Assembly: GCA_041946825.1 (NCBI GenBank)
Contig: JBHGBD010000009.1
Span: 1 to 64,000 of the forward strand
Reading direction: 5' to 3'
Length of the DNA: 64,000 nucleotides
From: CAZTHM01 sp041946825
Lineage (GTDB): Bacteria > Acidobacteriota > Terriglobia > UBA7540
A program made the translations under genes and the position numbers. Below are positions 15,848 through 24,015 of the stretch, in pieces. The notes beneath the pieces were generated by a model. The model did no database searches and had not been told where the DNA came from. It saw only the letters and a program-made list of their open reading frames with translations. Numbering within the stretch: the stretch's first letter is position 1; every line of letters begins with the position of its first letter.

Positions 15848-16864
15848 TTTTCCTCCTCGAAATCTTCTTGCTGGGTATGACCAGGTTGGTGCGAACTTGA
15901 CCGCCCGGATCGGACCCCGGTGTGAAAAGGTCGGCAATGCGCTGGCCGACAGGCACACTTCAACCCTGCCGTGGGGATGCCCAACTCGGCTTGGGGGCCG
16001 AAGTTGTCGCCCCGAGGCCGACAGCCGCCCCCAGGTCACGAGGCAATCAATTGTTTGGGAACTGAAATCGAAGTTCCCGTGGCGGCTCAGGCCATTGCTG
16101 CGCTGAATCCGCCATTCGAGCTACCCTTCACGTTCACCAGCGACTGGCGAAGGGTCTTTCAGCCGGGACGACTGCCCGCGATGCTTCGATCTCGTCACAT
16201 AACCTGCTTCGAGCGCCGTGCCAGGCAGCGCATGATCAGGTGAGTAACGCCGCATTGGTTCACGTCGCCCCGGCGAAAGCTTGAATCCCCCTTTCGGCGA
16301 GGGAACTCTGCGCCCATTCCCAATTGGGGGCGCTTGTCTATATCGGGTTTTCTCCAGGAGGTCAGGGATTGAAGGAGCGCCAGGGGTGTAAAGGGAACGG
16401 AAGGTAAGATGAACAGTCGCGGGCTGCGGTTACCCCCTCGGAGAGGCGAGACTGTATGCTGATTGGCTGTTAGCTGTCAAGCAAAATCTGACAAGGGCCG
16501 CCTGTTTTGTTGATTTCCATCAACAGAATTCCCCGGAGCCGATAGTTTGGCTGTGCCAAGTAGCTACGGTTCCACTCGGGCGAGGATCAGGCTGGTGTGG
16601 GTCTCTTATGTTTCTGGTTGTCATTCCCGCCAAGCCTCTGCGCATTTGGGTGGACAACCGTACCCCAGCGGGTGGCGCGGACTTTTGCCTGCGGAATGGA
16701 GCTGCGCGAGGCCCATTCTGCCGCCGCGAACCGCAACCGAAGTTGGCGATCGTGCACCGCCCCCTCCCACCCGCGCTTGATTGCTCTCCCAGCGGACGGT
16801 AGAGTGTCACGCGACGCGGTTGGGAGACGATGTCGCCCGAAATCCCTTTCGGCGATCAAGCGCC
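15848..16864. other. gene-free stretch of about 1 kb between divergent genes
   Basis: It separates the minus-strand beta-helix gene from the plus-strand methyltransferase. No frame on either strand shows a credible protein. The only distinct structure is a small hairpin at 16508-16525 (TGTTGAT-TTCC-ATCAACA). It presumably carries both promoters and perhaps a decayed gene or non-coding RNA. Confidence 0.55.
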
Positions 16865-17740
16865 ATGCCTGTGCATTCGATATTGAAATTGATCCGGTGG
16901 TGGCTGATCCACCTGGGCCCCAGGCGGGACGTTACGATTCAGACCCGCATCGGCCCGCTGACGGTGGACAGCCAGGACTGGCTCATGGGCAAGCATCTCT
17001 ACGTGAGGCGCGACTATGAGAGTCACGAAACGCAGACGGCGCTCGCCCTGCTTCGCGACGAGGGACTTCTCGCCCCGCGTGGAGGGCGGCTGGTACTCGA
17101 CGTGGGCGCAAACATCGGAATGACCTGCATTGGCCTGGTGAAGGGCGGCGATTTCGAGCGGGCCGTTGCCTTCGAACCCGTGCCCAATACTTACCGCTTG
17201 CTTGTCCAGAACGTGGGGCAGAACGGCCTCGCGGACCGCATTCGGCATTTCAACTGCGCATTGTCGTCAGCGGAGGGAGAACTCGTGGTGGAGCTCTCGC
17301 GGGATAACTCGGGCGACAATCGCATTCGGACCGCCGACGCCCCCGGAGCTTTTCGGGAGGAACGGCGAACAACCGTCCGGGTCCGGGCGATGACCCTCGA
17401 CGGGCTGTTGCGCCGCGAGCCGGATCTGCGACCGGAAGAGATCGACGCCATCTGGCTGGACATTCAGGGCCACGAAGGACACTTCCTGCTGGGCGCCCGC
17501 GAACTCTTACACCGGAACATCCCGGTGGTAACGGAATTCTGGCCTTACGCCATCGCGCGCTCGGGCCTCTCCCAGGAACGCTTTTCGCAAATCGTCTCCG
17601 AGCATTTCACGCATTTCTACCTGCTGAACTCGCCCCAGCCTTCGCGGAAACCCGTCTCCGAGATATCCGCACTCTTCCGCACCTACTCCCGCCCGAAAGC
17701 GATGTGCCAGTTGCTCCTCATCTCCGACCAGCGCCGCTGA
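16865..17740 (+). CDS. FkbM family SAM-dependent methyltransferase
   Basis: A 291-residue protein of the FkbM type. The SAM-binding motif I is LVLDVGANIGMTCIGL (residues about 78-93), with motif II FERAVAFEPVPNTYRLL. The core also contains the FkbM signatures AMTLDGLL and EIDAIWLDIQGHEGHFLLGA. These enzymes O-methylate sugars, polyketides or surface glycans; a glycan or exopolysaccharide substrate is plausible in this context but unproven. I chose ATG 16865 (MPVHSILKLIRWW), since the 28 residues gained by starting at 16781 look non-native. The Shine-Dalgarno is weak. It is the last gene before the IS200/REP-type element. Confidence 0.85.
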   Translation: MPVHSILKLIRWWLIHLGPRRDVTIQTRIGPLTVDSQDWLMGKHLYVRRDYESHETQTALALLRDEGLLAPRGGRLVLDVGANIGMTCIGLVKGGDFERAVAFEPVPNTYRLLVQNVGQNGLADRIRHFNCALSSAEGELVVELSRDNSGDNRIRTADAPGAFREERRTTVRVRAMTLDGLLRREPDLRPEEIDAIWLDIQGHEGHFLLGARELLHRNIPVVTEFWPYAIARSGLSQERFSQIVSEHFTHFYLLNSPQPSRKPVSEISALFRTYSRPKAMCQLLLISDQRR

Positions 17741-17863
17741 CCACGGGAACCTCGCCCGTGCCGCCCCTTCCGCGGCGCCGTAGGATGCAGATTCTTTCTC
17801 TTTCGTAGGGTGCGCCGCCGCCGCGCGACGTTTTCGGACAGCGAAGGTCGATTCAAACTCCAA

Positions 17864-17949
17864 GCCCCGAAGGGGCGAACTAACTCAGCCCAGGCCAACG
17901 GCCTGGGTGAGGGAGTACAGCAGTTTGCACCTCTGAGCCCTGAAAGGGC
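17864..17949. repeat. left hairpin set A-B-C
   Basis: A is at 17864-17876 (5-bp stem, loop GAA), B at 17889-17907 (8-bp stem, loop AAC), and C at 17937-17949 (GCCCT-GAA-AGGGC). The C hairpin ends 17 bases before the transposase ATG. Confidence 0.85.
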
Positions 17950-17966
17950 AGGATAAAATAATCCCC

Positions 17967-18419
17967 ATGCCTCAATCTCTCTCCCAGTTATATGTCCACC
18001 TCGTCTTCAGCACCAAACATCGCGAGCCGTTGCTCTGGTCGCCCACGCGCGAACAGATGCATGCTTACCTGGCGACCGTGCTCAAGAATCAAGATTCGCC
18101 GGCTCTCAAGGTCGGCGGCACCAGCGACCACGTCCATTGTCTCTTTCGGCTTTCGAAAAACATTCCTCTGGCGAAGATCGTCGAGGAGGTTAAGACGAGC
18201 TCCTCCAAGTGGGTCAAGACGCAAGGAAGAAGTTCCGCCAATTTCCATTGGCAGAACGGCTACGGGGCATTTTCTGTTGGCCCGGCGGATGTCGACTCCG
18301 TCGCCGAATATGTCGCGCAGCAGGAAGTACACCACCGGACCGTGAGCTTTCAGGAGGAATATCGGAAACTTTTGGCGAGCCATGGGCTTGAATTCGATGA
18401 GCGGTACCTGTGGGACTGA
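17967..18419 (+). CDS. tnpA: IS200/IS605-type Y1 (HUH) transposase / RAYT
   Basis: A 150-residue single-strand transposase. It opens SLSQLYVHLVFSTKHREPLL, the typical start of the family. The HUH metal-binding motif is DHVHCLF (His55 and His57) and the catalytic tyrosine is Tyr115 in VAEYVAQQEVHH with the usual Gln119, so the active site appears intact. The length fits full-size IS200-type TnpA. Enzymes of this class cut and join single-stranded DNA at hairpins next to recognition tetranucleotides, in line with the flanking hairpin sets. No tnpB is present. A domesticated REP-processing role is as likely as autonomous mobility. Confidence 0.93.
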   Translation: MPQSLSQLYVHLVFSTKHREPLLWSPTREQMHAYLATVLKNQDSPALKVGGTSDHVHCLFRLSKNIPLAKIVEEVKTSSSKWVKTQGRSSANFHWQNGYGAFSVGPADVDSVAEYVAQQEVHHRTVSFQEEYRKLLASHGLEFDERYLWD

Positions 18420-18429
18420 AGACAGGTGC

Positions 18430-18510
18430 GCCCTTACAGGGCTTGCGACTTAGTTTGGCCCGCGCACCCAGGCCGTTGGCCTGGGCTGGGCTGGCACGCC
18501 CCTTCGGGGC
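18430..18510. repeat. right hairpin set C'-B'-A'
   Basis: C' is at 18430-18442 (GCCCT-TAC-AGGGC), B' at 18467-18485 (CCCAGGCC-GTT-GGCCTGGG), and A' at 18498-18510 (GCCCC-TTC-GGGGC). The order and the A-B spacing mirror the left set. Confidence 0.85.
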
Positions 18511-18707
18511 TGAGGAGTATTCGAAGCCAAATGCTTCACGCATAAGGGGGCGGGTAGCGTGCGGCCACGACAGCGCTTTTCTGCCGTGGGTTCTTCCTTG
18601 GAACGACCAAAGCCTGCGGCATCCCGATGGGGTCGGGACCGTGGCATCCGACCCGCGGCGGGTACGCAAGACTGGTGTTAAGATGCGCTGACAAGAGGGG
18701 GACACTC

Positions 18708-19874
18708 ATGGCAAAAGGAAGAGGGCGCATGCCTTGCTCTGAAGAGCCCCTGGCGGGCGGCCCGCGCATTTCGCGTCGCGAGTTTGTCCAACTTGCGGTT
18801 GCGGGCGGGGTCGCGGCAACCGGTTCCGGTGAGACCTACGCACGGAGTCCCGGTGAGATCCGAACCGCTCAAAAGCAGAACGCAAGCGAGACGTTGCCGG
18901 GCAATCCCCACGGGTCAGGGGCCGGAGCCCAAAGGTTGAGTTTGGCGGAGCTGCGCCGGTGGGAAGAGTTGAAATACGGGATGTTCATCCATTTCGGCAT
19001 GAGCACGTACGTCGTGGGCAAGGTCCACGCCGACGTTCCGGATGGGACCGACCCCGCCTCAACTTACAACCCCGACAAGCTCGACGTGGACCAATGGATC
19101 CAGATCGCTCGCGACGCGGGAATGAAATATGCCGTTCTGACGGCCAAGCATGTCGCCGGGCATTGCCTCTGGCCGAGCCGCTATTCGGATTTGACCGTGG
19201 CTCAGAGCGGGAACACGACCGACGTCGTCGAGGCATTTTTGAAATCCTGCCAACGCCGCGGCGTCCTGCCGGGGCTCTATTATGATTCCTACGATAACCA
19301 CCACCGGTTCGGACAAGTCAACGTGAGCCCCCAGGGCGATTATCCCTGGCAGGAACAAGGCCGCACGACGACTTACTCGACATCGCTGTATCAGGATTTT
19401 CAGACCAACCAGGTCTCGGAACTGCTGAGCCGGTACGGGCCGATCCGGGAAATGTGGATTGACATCCCCCAGCTCCTGGGGCGGGGATATCGGACCTTCC
19501 TCTACGGGGTCATCGCCAAGCTCCAGCCGCAGGCGCTCATCATGATGAATAGCTCCCGGCTGGAGACGGCATGGCCCACGGATCTGCGGTCCTTCGAAAG
19601 GGGTTTGCCGCCCGCTCCGGGTCACGAGAAGTGGCATGAAATCGAGGGCCAGCGCTACTACCTTCCGGGTGAGTTCTGCAATACCATCGGGAAGAATTGG
19701 TTCTACGTCGAAGGGGATCACCCGCGGCCCGATGAAGAACTTCGCAAGCTGCTTCTCGACTCGCGCGCCCGAGGGGTTAACTTCCTTCTGGACGTGCCGC
19801 CGGATAGGCACGGCCTGATACCGGAGGAATCCCGGGCGGCGCTCATGCGGCTTCGCAAGAACGCGGAACTCTAA
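18708..19874 (+). CDS. GH29 alpha-L-fucosidase, Tat-exported
   Basis: A 388-residue protein with a twin-arginine leader (ISRREFVQLAVAGGVAATG, residues about 22-40), implying folded export to the periplasm. The GH29 core shows LKYGMFIHFGMSTYVVG, the MKYAVLTAKHVAGHCLWPS segment with the conserved KH-GF/GH motif, YYDSYDNH, and PIREMWIDIPQLL, whose Asp is the expected nucleophile. GVNFLLDVPPDRHGLI is the conserved C-terminal barrel strand. GH29 enzymes remove terminal alpha-L-fucose from glycans. It lacks the C-terminal beta-sandwich of longer family members. ATG 18708 follows GAGGGGG. It opens the glycan-degradation region. Confidence 0.88.
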   Translation: MAKGRGRMPCSEEPLAGGPRISRREFVQLAVAGGVAATGSGETYARSPGEIRTAQKQNASETLPGNPHGSGAGAQRLSLAELRRWEELKYGMFIHFGMSTYVVGKVHADVPDGTDPASTYNPDKLDVDQWIQIARDAGMKYAVLTAKHVAGHCLWPSRYSDLTVAQSGNTTDVVEAFLKSCQRRGVLPGLYYDSYDNHHRFGQVNVSPQGDYPWQEQGRTTTYSTSLYQDFQTNQVSELLSRYGPIREMWIDIPQLLGRGYRTFLYGVIAKLQPQALIMMNSSRLETAWPTDLRSFERGLPPAPGHEKWHEIEGQRYYLPGEFCNTIGKNWFYVEGDHPRPDEELRKLLLDSRARGVNFLLDVPPDRHGLIPEESRAALMRLRKNAEL

Positions 19875-20027
19875 CCTTGGGTGTGCGCATAGGTTCAGGC
19901 GCTCTCCCCGCCGCAGGGCGTCCCAGGGGATTACCGCGTGCGTGGCCATCGCGGGCGGGCGCGGGCCAGCTCGATCGTCGCGCCGCCGATGATCGGGGGC
20001 GAGGCACCGGAACGTGATCTTGGTAGA

Positions 20028-20041
20028 CCTATCATGATAGG
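20028..20041. promoter_or_regulatory. 14-base perfect palindrome
   Basis: CCTATCATGATAGG is self-complementary, the size expected for a dimeric repressor site. It sits between convergent genes, so an operator role is uncertain. Confidence 0.35.
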
Positions 20042-20056
20042 CTACATAAGGGAAGG

Positions 20057-20073
20057 TGTGGCATTTTGCCACA
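20057..20073. terminator. hairpin, possible bidirectional terminator
   Basis: TGTGGCA-TTT-TGCCACA has a 7-bp stem and 3-base loop, between the convergent fucosidase and NagX-like genes. There is no long U-tract. Confidence 0.4.
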
Positions 20074-20235
20074 TAGCGCGCGACCCGCAGTGGTGCGATG
20101 GCAACTAGTTAAAGTGTTTATATTCAATATGTTAGGAAATCAGCGATAGGAGACTATTGCGAATTTTGAGACCAGTGAGACGGATGAGACTCTTGCCTTG
20201 GAAGCTCTGCGCAGATCGAGGCGGGCGACTCGAAC

Positions 20236-21474
20236 TCAGATTTTCACGAAGACTTTGCGCCGGTACATCCAGTTGAGGATCGCCCAGAAGACCAGCAGCA
20301 CGGCGGTCCCGCGCAGGAAGGGTTCGAGCCCGGCGCCGAGGAACTGGAAGAACTGCGCGCCAAGGTGAATGCGGAACGTGTCGATGATGAAGCCTTGGAC
20401 GAGATGCGGCAGCAGGTAGGCGACGATCGAGTTCATCCCGATCACGACCAACCAGAAGGCCCACTTTCGGTATCCCTTCACATCAATCAGCCAGCTGAAC
20501 CCCGCCAGCAGCAGGAAACATGCGCCGCCGCTGAACAGCGTCCAACTCGGAGTCCAGATGCGCTTCACGACGGGGCAGATGTGGGTGAAGTGGAAGAACA
20601 ATCCCAGGGCGATTCCTGCGAAGGCCGCGATGAGCAGGCGCTTCATGGGAATGCGCGGCGACGTCTCGCGCAACCAGCGGCCGGCGATCAAGCCGAGAAT
20701 CATGGTGCCGAGGGTAGGAATGAAGCTGAGTGTGAGGTACCCGCCGTTGTTATAGACGAAGGGCCTCTCGCGGGGAAAGAGGTTGAGAAACCACTGATCG
20801 AAGGCGTTGCCGAAATTGGCGTTCTTGTTCCAGTGCGCCGCGAAGCCGGTGTAGTTGTGCTGCTGGAACCAGTTGGTTGCCACTCCCACGGACTGGTAAT
20901 CGAACCCGGCAGCGGGCACCGGGTAGAGCGCCCACGCGAGCCAGTAGCCCACAAGAATCACACCCAGCGCGGCCCACTGCCAGCGCGGCGGACGGAAGCC
21001 CAGCAGAAAGAGGATGGGATAACCGAAACCAATCTGGCTGAGGGTGTCCTCAAAGGTAAAGTAAGTTTGCCCGCTGTGAGTGGATCGCAGGAAGACCCCG
21101 AGCAGCACCAGCACCAGCGCGCGCCACAACGCGTGGACGAAGAGTTTCCCGAAGGTTCCGCCTCTCGCCAGGCGGCTGGCAATCGAGTAGGGAAGCGCGA
21201 CTCCGACGAGAAACGAAAACGATGGCTGGATCAGATCGTGCAGGGAGCAGCCTGCCCACTCAACGTGAGTCTGATTGTAGGCGAGGATCTTCCAGAACAG
21301 ACTCGCGGGAAAGGCTTCGGACACGCGCGAAAGCTGGAGGACCTCCGCCATCATCAGAAACATCACGAACCCGCGGTAAGCGTCCACGGCGACATTGCGG
21401 ACGACCGGCTTCGGCGCGGGTACTGTAACCGTTGTCACCGGCGTGACCGGTGATGTTTCCAAGGCTGTTTGCAC
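20236..21474 (-). CDS. NagX-like (heparan-alpha-glucosaminide N-acetyltransferase-like, DUF5009) membrane protein
   Basis: A 412-residue polytopic membrane protein. It has the family opening VDAYRGFVMFLMMAEVLQLSRV, then CSLHDLIQPSFSFLVGVALPYSIASRLARG, about ten hydrophobic segments, and the C-terminal GMNSIVAYLLPHLVQGFI. The R-G and H-D-L-I-Q-P-S-F-x-F-x-V-G-x-A signature matches the DUF1624/DUF5009 proteins related to human HGSNAT and bacterial NagX. HGSNAT moves acetyl groups across a membrane onto glucosamine ends. Here a role in acetylating sugars from imported glycans is inferred. The start is GTG 21474 behind GGTAGGGG. It is divergent from the PQQ dehydrogenase and convergent with the fucosidase. 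Confidence 0.85.
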   Translation of the reverse strand: MQTALETSPVTPVTTVTVPAPKPVVRNVAVDAYRGFVMFLMMAEVLQLSRVSEAFPASLFWKILAYNQTHVEWAGCSLHDLIQPSFSFLVGVALPYSIASRLARGGTFGKLFVHALWRALVLVLLGVFLRSTHSGQTYFTFEDTLSQIGFGYPILFLLGFRPPRWQWAALGVILVGYWLAWALYPVPAAGFDYQSVGVATNWFQQHNYTGFAAHWNKNANFGNAFDQWFLNLFPRERPFVYNNGGYLTLSFIPTLGTMILGLIAGRWLRETSPRIPMKRLLIAAFAGIALGLFFHFTHICPVVKRIWTPSWTLFSGGACFLLLAGFSWLIDVKGYRKWAFWLVVIGMNSIVAYLLPHLVQGFIIDTFRIHLGAQFFQFLGAGLEPFLRGTAVLLVFWAILNWMYRRKVFVKI

Positions 21475-21663
21475 GGGGCCCCTACCTGAAGCTCGAAGAA
21501 TAGCATAACCGGCGCCAAATCGAAACTAGTCTGTTGCGGTGCATCGGCCCGACTCACTGCGCGCTCCCCACCCGTGAACAAGTGATACAATCCGCGCGCA
21601 GTCAGGAGCATCCATATCGATTCGCGGCGCGATCCGAAGCCCGCGGGGCGGAGGGGCATAGCA

Positions 21664-21682
21664 GTCGGCCGCAGCGGCCGAC
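21664..21682 (+). promoter_or_regulatory. hairpin just upstream of the PQQ dehydrogenase start
   Basis: GTCGGCC-GCAGC-GGCCGAC forms a 7-bp GC stem ending 14 bases before ATG 21697. No Shine-Dalgarno is visible between hairpin and start, so the stem may affect initiation or mRNA stability. Confidence 0.4.
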
Positions 21683-21696
21683 AACGCTATCTTTCT

Positions 21697-23829
21697 ATGA
21701 GAAAAGCAACCTTGGCAAAGAACGCTTTGTTGTTGGTGTTATGCGGGCTCGCTCATCTCGCGTGGGGCCAGGAGCGGAGGGTCCCCGCGGGTTACCGAGA
21801 TTGGAAAGCTGCGGGCGGCGGGCCGGAGAACATCCATTATTCCACGCTCGCACAGATTAACCGCGAAAACGTGGGCACCCTTACCACGGCCTGGACGTAC
21901 GACACCGGCGACGCCTACGCAGATTCTGAAATGCAGTGCAATCCGATCATCATCGACGGCGTCCTTTACGCGACCACTCCCAAGCTGCGATTGATCGCAC
22001 TCGACGCCGCGACCGGCAAGCTACGATGGGTGTTTGACCCCAACAGGGGCGAGAGAGTTTCAGGCAAGCTGCGCAACCGGGGCGTCAATTACTGGCAAGA
22101 TGGAAACGACCGGCGGATCTTCTATGCTGTGCGCCAGTATCTCTATGCCATCGACGCGACGACCGGGAAGCCGAAGAGGCGTTTTGGGCATGGCGGCCGT
22201 GTGGACCTGCGCGAAGGGCTCGGCCGGCCGCCAAAAGAACAATCCGTTTCCTCGACCAGTCCAGGCGTGGTTTACAAAGACCTCCTGATCCTGGGCAGCA
22301 TTCTCAGCGAAGACCTGCCGGCTTCGCCCGGAGACCTTCGCGCTTTCGACGTTCGCACCGGAAAGATTCGTTGGTCCTTCCACACAATCCCTCACCCGGG
22401 AGAATTCGGCTACGAGACGTGGCCTAAGGACGCCTGGACGTACATCGGTGGCGCCAACAGTTGGGCCGGGATGACCCTGGATGAAAAGCGGGGTCTCGTC
22501 TTTGTGCCCACGGGCTCAGCCGCATTTGATTTCTACGGAGCGAACCGGCTCGGTGACAACCTGTTCGCCAACTGCGTGCTGGCACTGAAAGCGGAGACCG
22601 GTGAACGCGTCTGGCACTTCCAGGGTGTCAAGCACGACGTCTGGGATCGCGACTTTCCCGCGGCCCCCAGCCTCGTCACCGTCAAGAGAGACGGGCGCCT
22701 CGTGGATGCCGTGGCGCAAATCACGAAGTCCGGTTTCGTCCTGGTCTTCGATCGCGAGACCGGCCGGCCACTTTTTCCTATCGAGTATCGAAAAGTCCTC
22801 CCTTCGGACGTTGAGGGCGAAGTGCTGGCGGAGACTCAACCGTTTCCGCTCCTCCCGCCCCCCTTCGCGCGCCAGGTCTTCACAAAGGAAATGGCCACCA
22901 ACCGCACGCCCGAGGCGCACCGCGCAGTCCTGGCACAATTCGAGAAGTTGCGCAATGAGGGACCCTTTACACCGCCCAGCCGCGAAGGAACCGTGGTATT
23001 TCCGGGATTCGATGGCGGCGGCGAATGGGGAGGCGCGGCGTTCGACCCCGAAATCGGAGTGCTGTATGTGAATTCGAATGAGATGGCGTGGATCCTCCGC
23101 TTGGTCGAGCGCCCGAAAACGAAACTCCAGGCGACGAGCCGGCAGGTTTACGCCGCCGACTGCTCGAGTTGTCACCGCTCAGACATGCGCGGAACCCCAC
23201 CCGAGTTTCCGTCCCTGTTAAAACTGGGCGAGAAGTACAAGGAAATCGAAATTGCGAAGATCATTCGCGAGGGGCGGGGGCGAATGCCGGGATTCGCTCA
23301 CCTGGGACAGAACGTTGTCGAGGCGCTGGCTCGCTTGTTGGCGACGGGGGAGGATGCGCAATTCGCGACGCCGGTGAGCGCCCAGGCTTCTCATCCGCTC
23401 AAGTACACGATCGATGGCTACAACAAATTCCTCGACCCGGAGGGCTATCCCGCGGTAGAGCCACCGTGGGGAACGCTCAATGCCATTGACCTCGACAAGG
23501 GTGAAATCCGCTGGAAAATGCCATTCGGCGATTATCCGGAACTGGTCGCCAAGGGCATGACCAACACCGGCAGCGAGAATTACGGGGGATCACTGGTCAC
23601 GCGAGGAGGACTGCTTTTCATCGGCGCGACGAATTACGACAAGAAATTCCGCGCCTATGACAAGGTGACCGGTAAACTCCTGTGGGAAACCACGCTGCCC
23701 GCGGCCGGAAACGCCACGCCTTCCACATATGAGGTGGGCGGACGGCAGTTCGTCGTCATTGCGGCGGGAGGCGGGAAATGGGGCGCTCCGTCAGGCGGGT
23801 CTTACGTCGCCTTTGCGCTTCCGAGGTAA
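21697..23829 (+). CDS. PQQ-dependent dehydrogenase with internal cytochrome c domain
   Basis: A 710-residue periplasmic quinohaemoprotein with signal MRKATLAKNALLLVLCGLAHLAWG. Propeller blades carry the PQQ W-motifs (LIALDAATGKLRWVFDP, RAFDVRTGKIRWSFHTIPHPGEFGYETWP, LALKAETGERVWHFQGVKHDVWDRDFPAAP, NAIDLDKGEIRWKMPFGDYP, RAYDKVTGKLLWETTLPA). A c-type haem site C489-S-S-C492-H493 lies inside a short insert between blades, with the likely axial Met in GRGRMPGFAHL. This matches quinoprotein glucose/alcohol dehydrogenases in which the cytochrome is inserted in the propeller. It would oxidise a sugar or alcohol and pass electrons through its own haem. ATG 21697 lacks an obvious Shine-Dalgarno. It stands in the glycan region beside deacylating and lyase-like genes. 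Confidence 0.9.
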   Translation: MRKATLAKNALLLVLCGLAHLAWGQERRVPAGYRDWKAAGGGPENIHYSTLAQINRENVGTLTTAWTYDTGDAYADSEMQCNPIIIDGVLYATTPKLRLIALDAATGKLRWVFDPNRGERVSGKLRNRGVNYWQDGNDRRIFYAVRQYLYAIDATTGKPKRRFGHGGRVDLREGLGRPPKEQSVSSTSPGVVYKDLLILGSILSEDLPASPGDLRAFDVRTGKIRWSFHTIPHPGEFGYETWPKDAWTYIGGANSWAGMTLDEKRGLVFVPTGSAAFDFYGANRLGDNLFANCVLALKAETGERVWHFQGVKHDVWDRDFPAAPSLVTVKRDGRLVDAVAQITKSGFVLVFDRETGRPLFPIEYRKVLPSDVEGEVLAETQPFPLLPPPFARQVFTKEMATNRTPEAHRAVLAQFEKLRNEGPFTPPSREGTVVFPGFDGGGEWGGAAFDPEIGVLYVNSNEMAWILRLVERPKTKLQATSRQVYAADCSSCHRSDMRGTPPEFPSLLKLGEKYKEIEIAKIIREGRGRMPGFAHLGQNVVEALARLLATGEDAQFATPVSAQASHPLKYTIDGYNKFLDPEGYPAVEPPWGTLNAIDLDKGEIRWKMPFGDYPELVAKGMTNTGSENYGGSLVTRGGLLFIGATNYDKKFRAYDKVTGKLLWETTLPAAGNATPSTYEVGGRQFVVIAAGGGKWGAPSGGSYVAFALPR

Positions 23830-24015
23830 GCCGCCCCAGCGCCAATTCGATCTGAGTTTTCGACTGGAATTCCCAACCGCGATGAATATACTGTCTCCGG
23901 CGGAACGGTTTCCCCGGGCTCAAGTTCCTGGACATGAGGCGACCCGTACTGTAAAGGCGGCCGGATTTCGGCCCATCGGGGAACCTTCCCACTCCTGCTC
24001 GCGAGCGGAGATTCC

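Larger units (their letters stand above)
17862..18512 (+). mobile_element. IS200/REP-associated transposase unit with mirror-image hairpin ends
   Basis: A 650-base unit containing one Y1 transposase gene (17967-18419). It is flanked by three hairpins in the order A-B-C on the left and C'-B'-A' on the right. A (GCCCC-GAA-GGGGC) and A' are exact reverse complements, and so are B (CCCAGGCC-AAC-GGCCTGGG) and B'. C and C' share the stem GCCCT/AGGGC with different loops. The A-B distance is 12 bases on both sides. This symmetric arrangement resembles RAYT/REP (REPtron) units and IS200-type ends, not a composite transposon. Confidence 0.8.
19875..20235. other. 361-base intergenic stretch with two inverted repeats
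   Basis: It lies between the convergent fucosidase and NagX-like genes. It holds a 14-base perfect palindrome and a 7-bp hairpin (20028-20073), and the right half is AT-richer. No coding frame. Confidence 0.6.

Noticed and set aside
17862..18512. Possible CRISPR-like or composite transposon reading of the repeated hairpins
   Set aside because: The repeats are palindromes arranged symmetrically around one HUH transposase gene, with no spacers, no cas genes and no second transposase.
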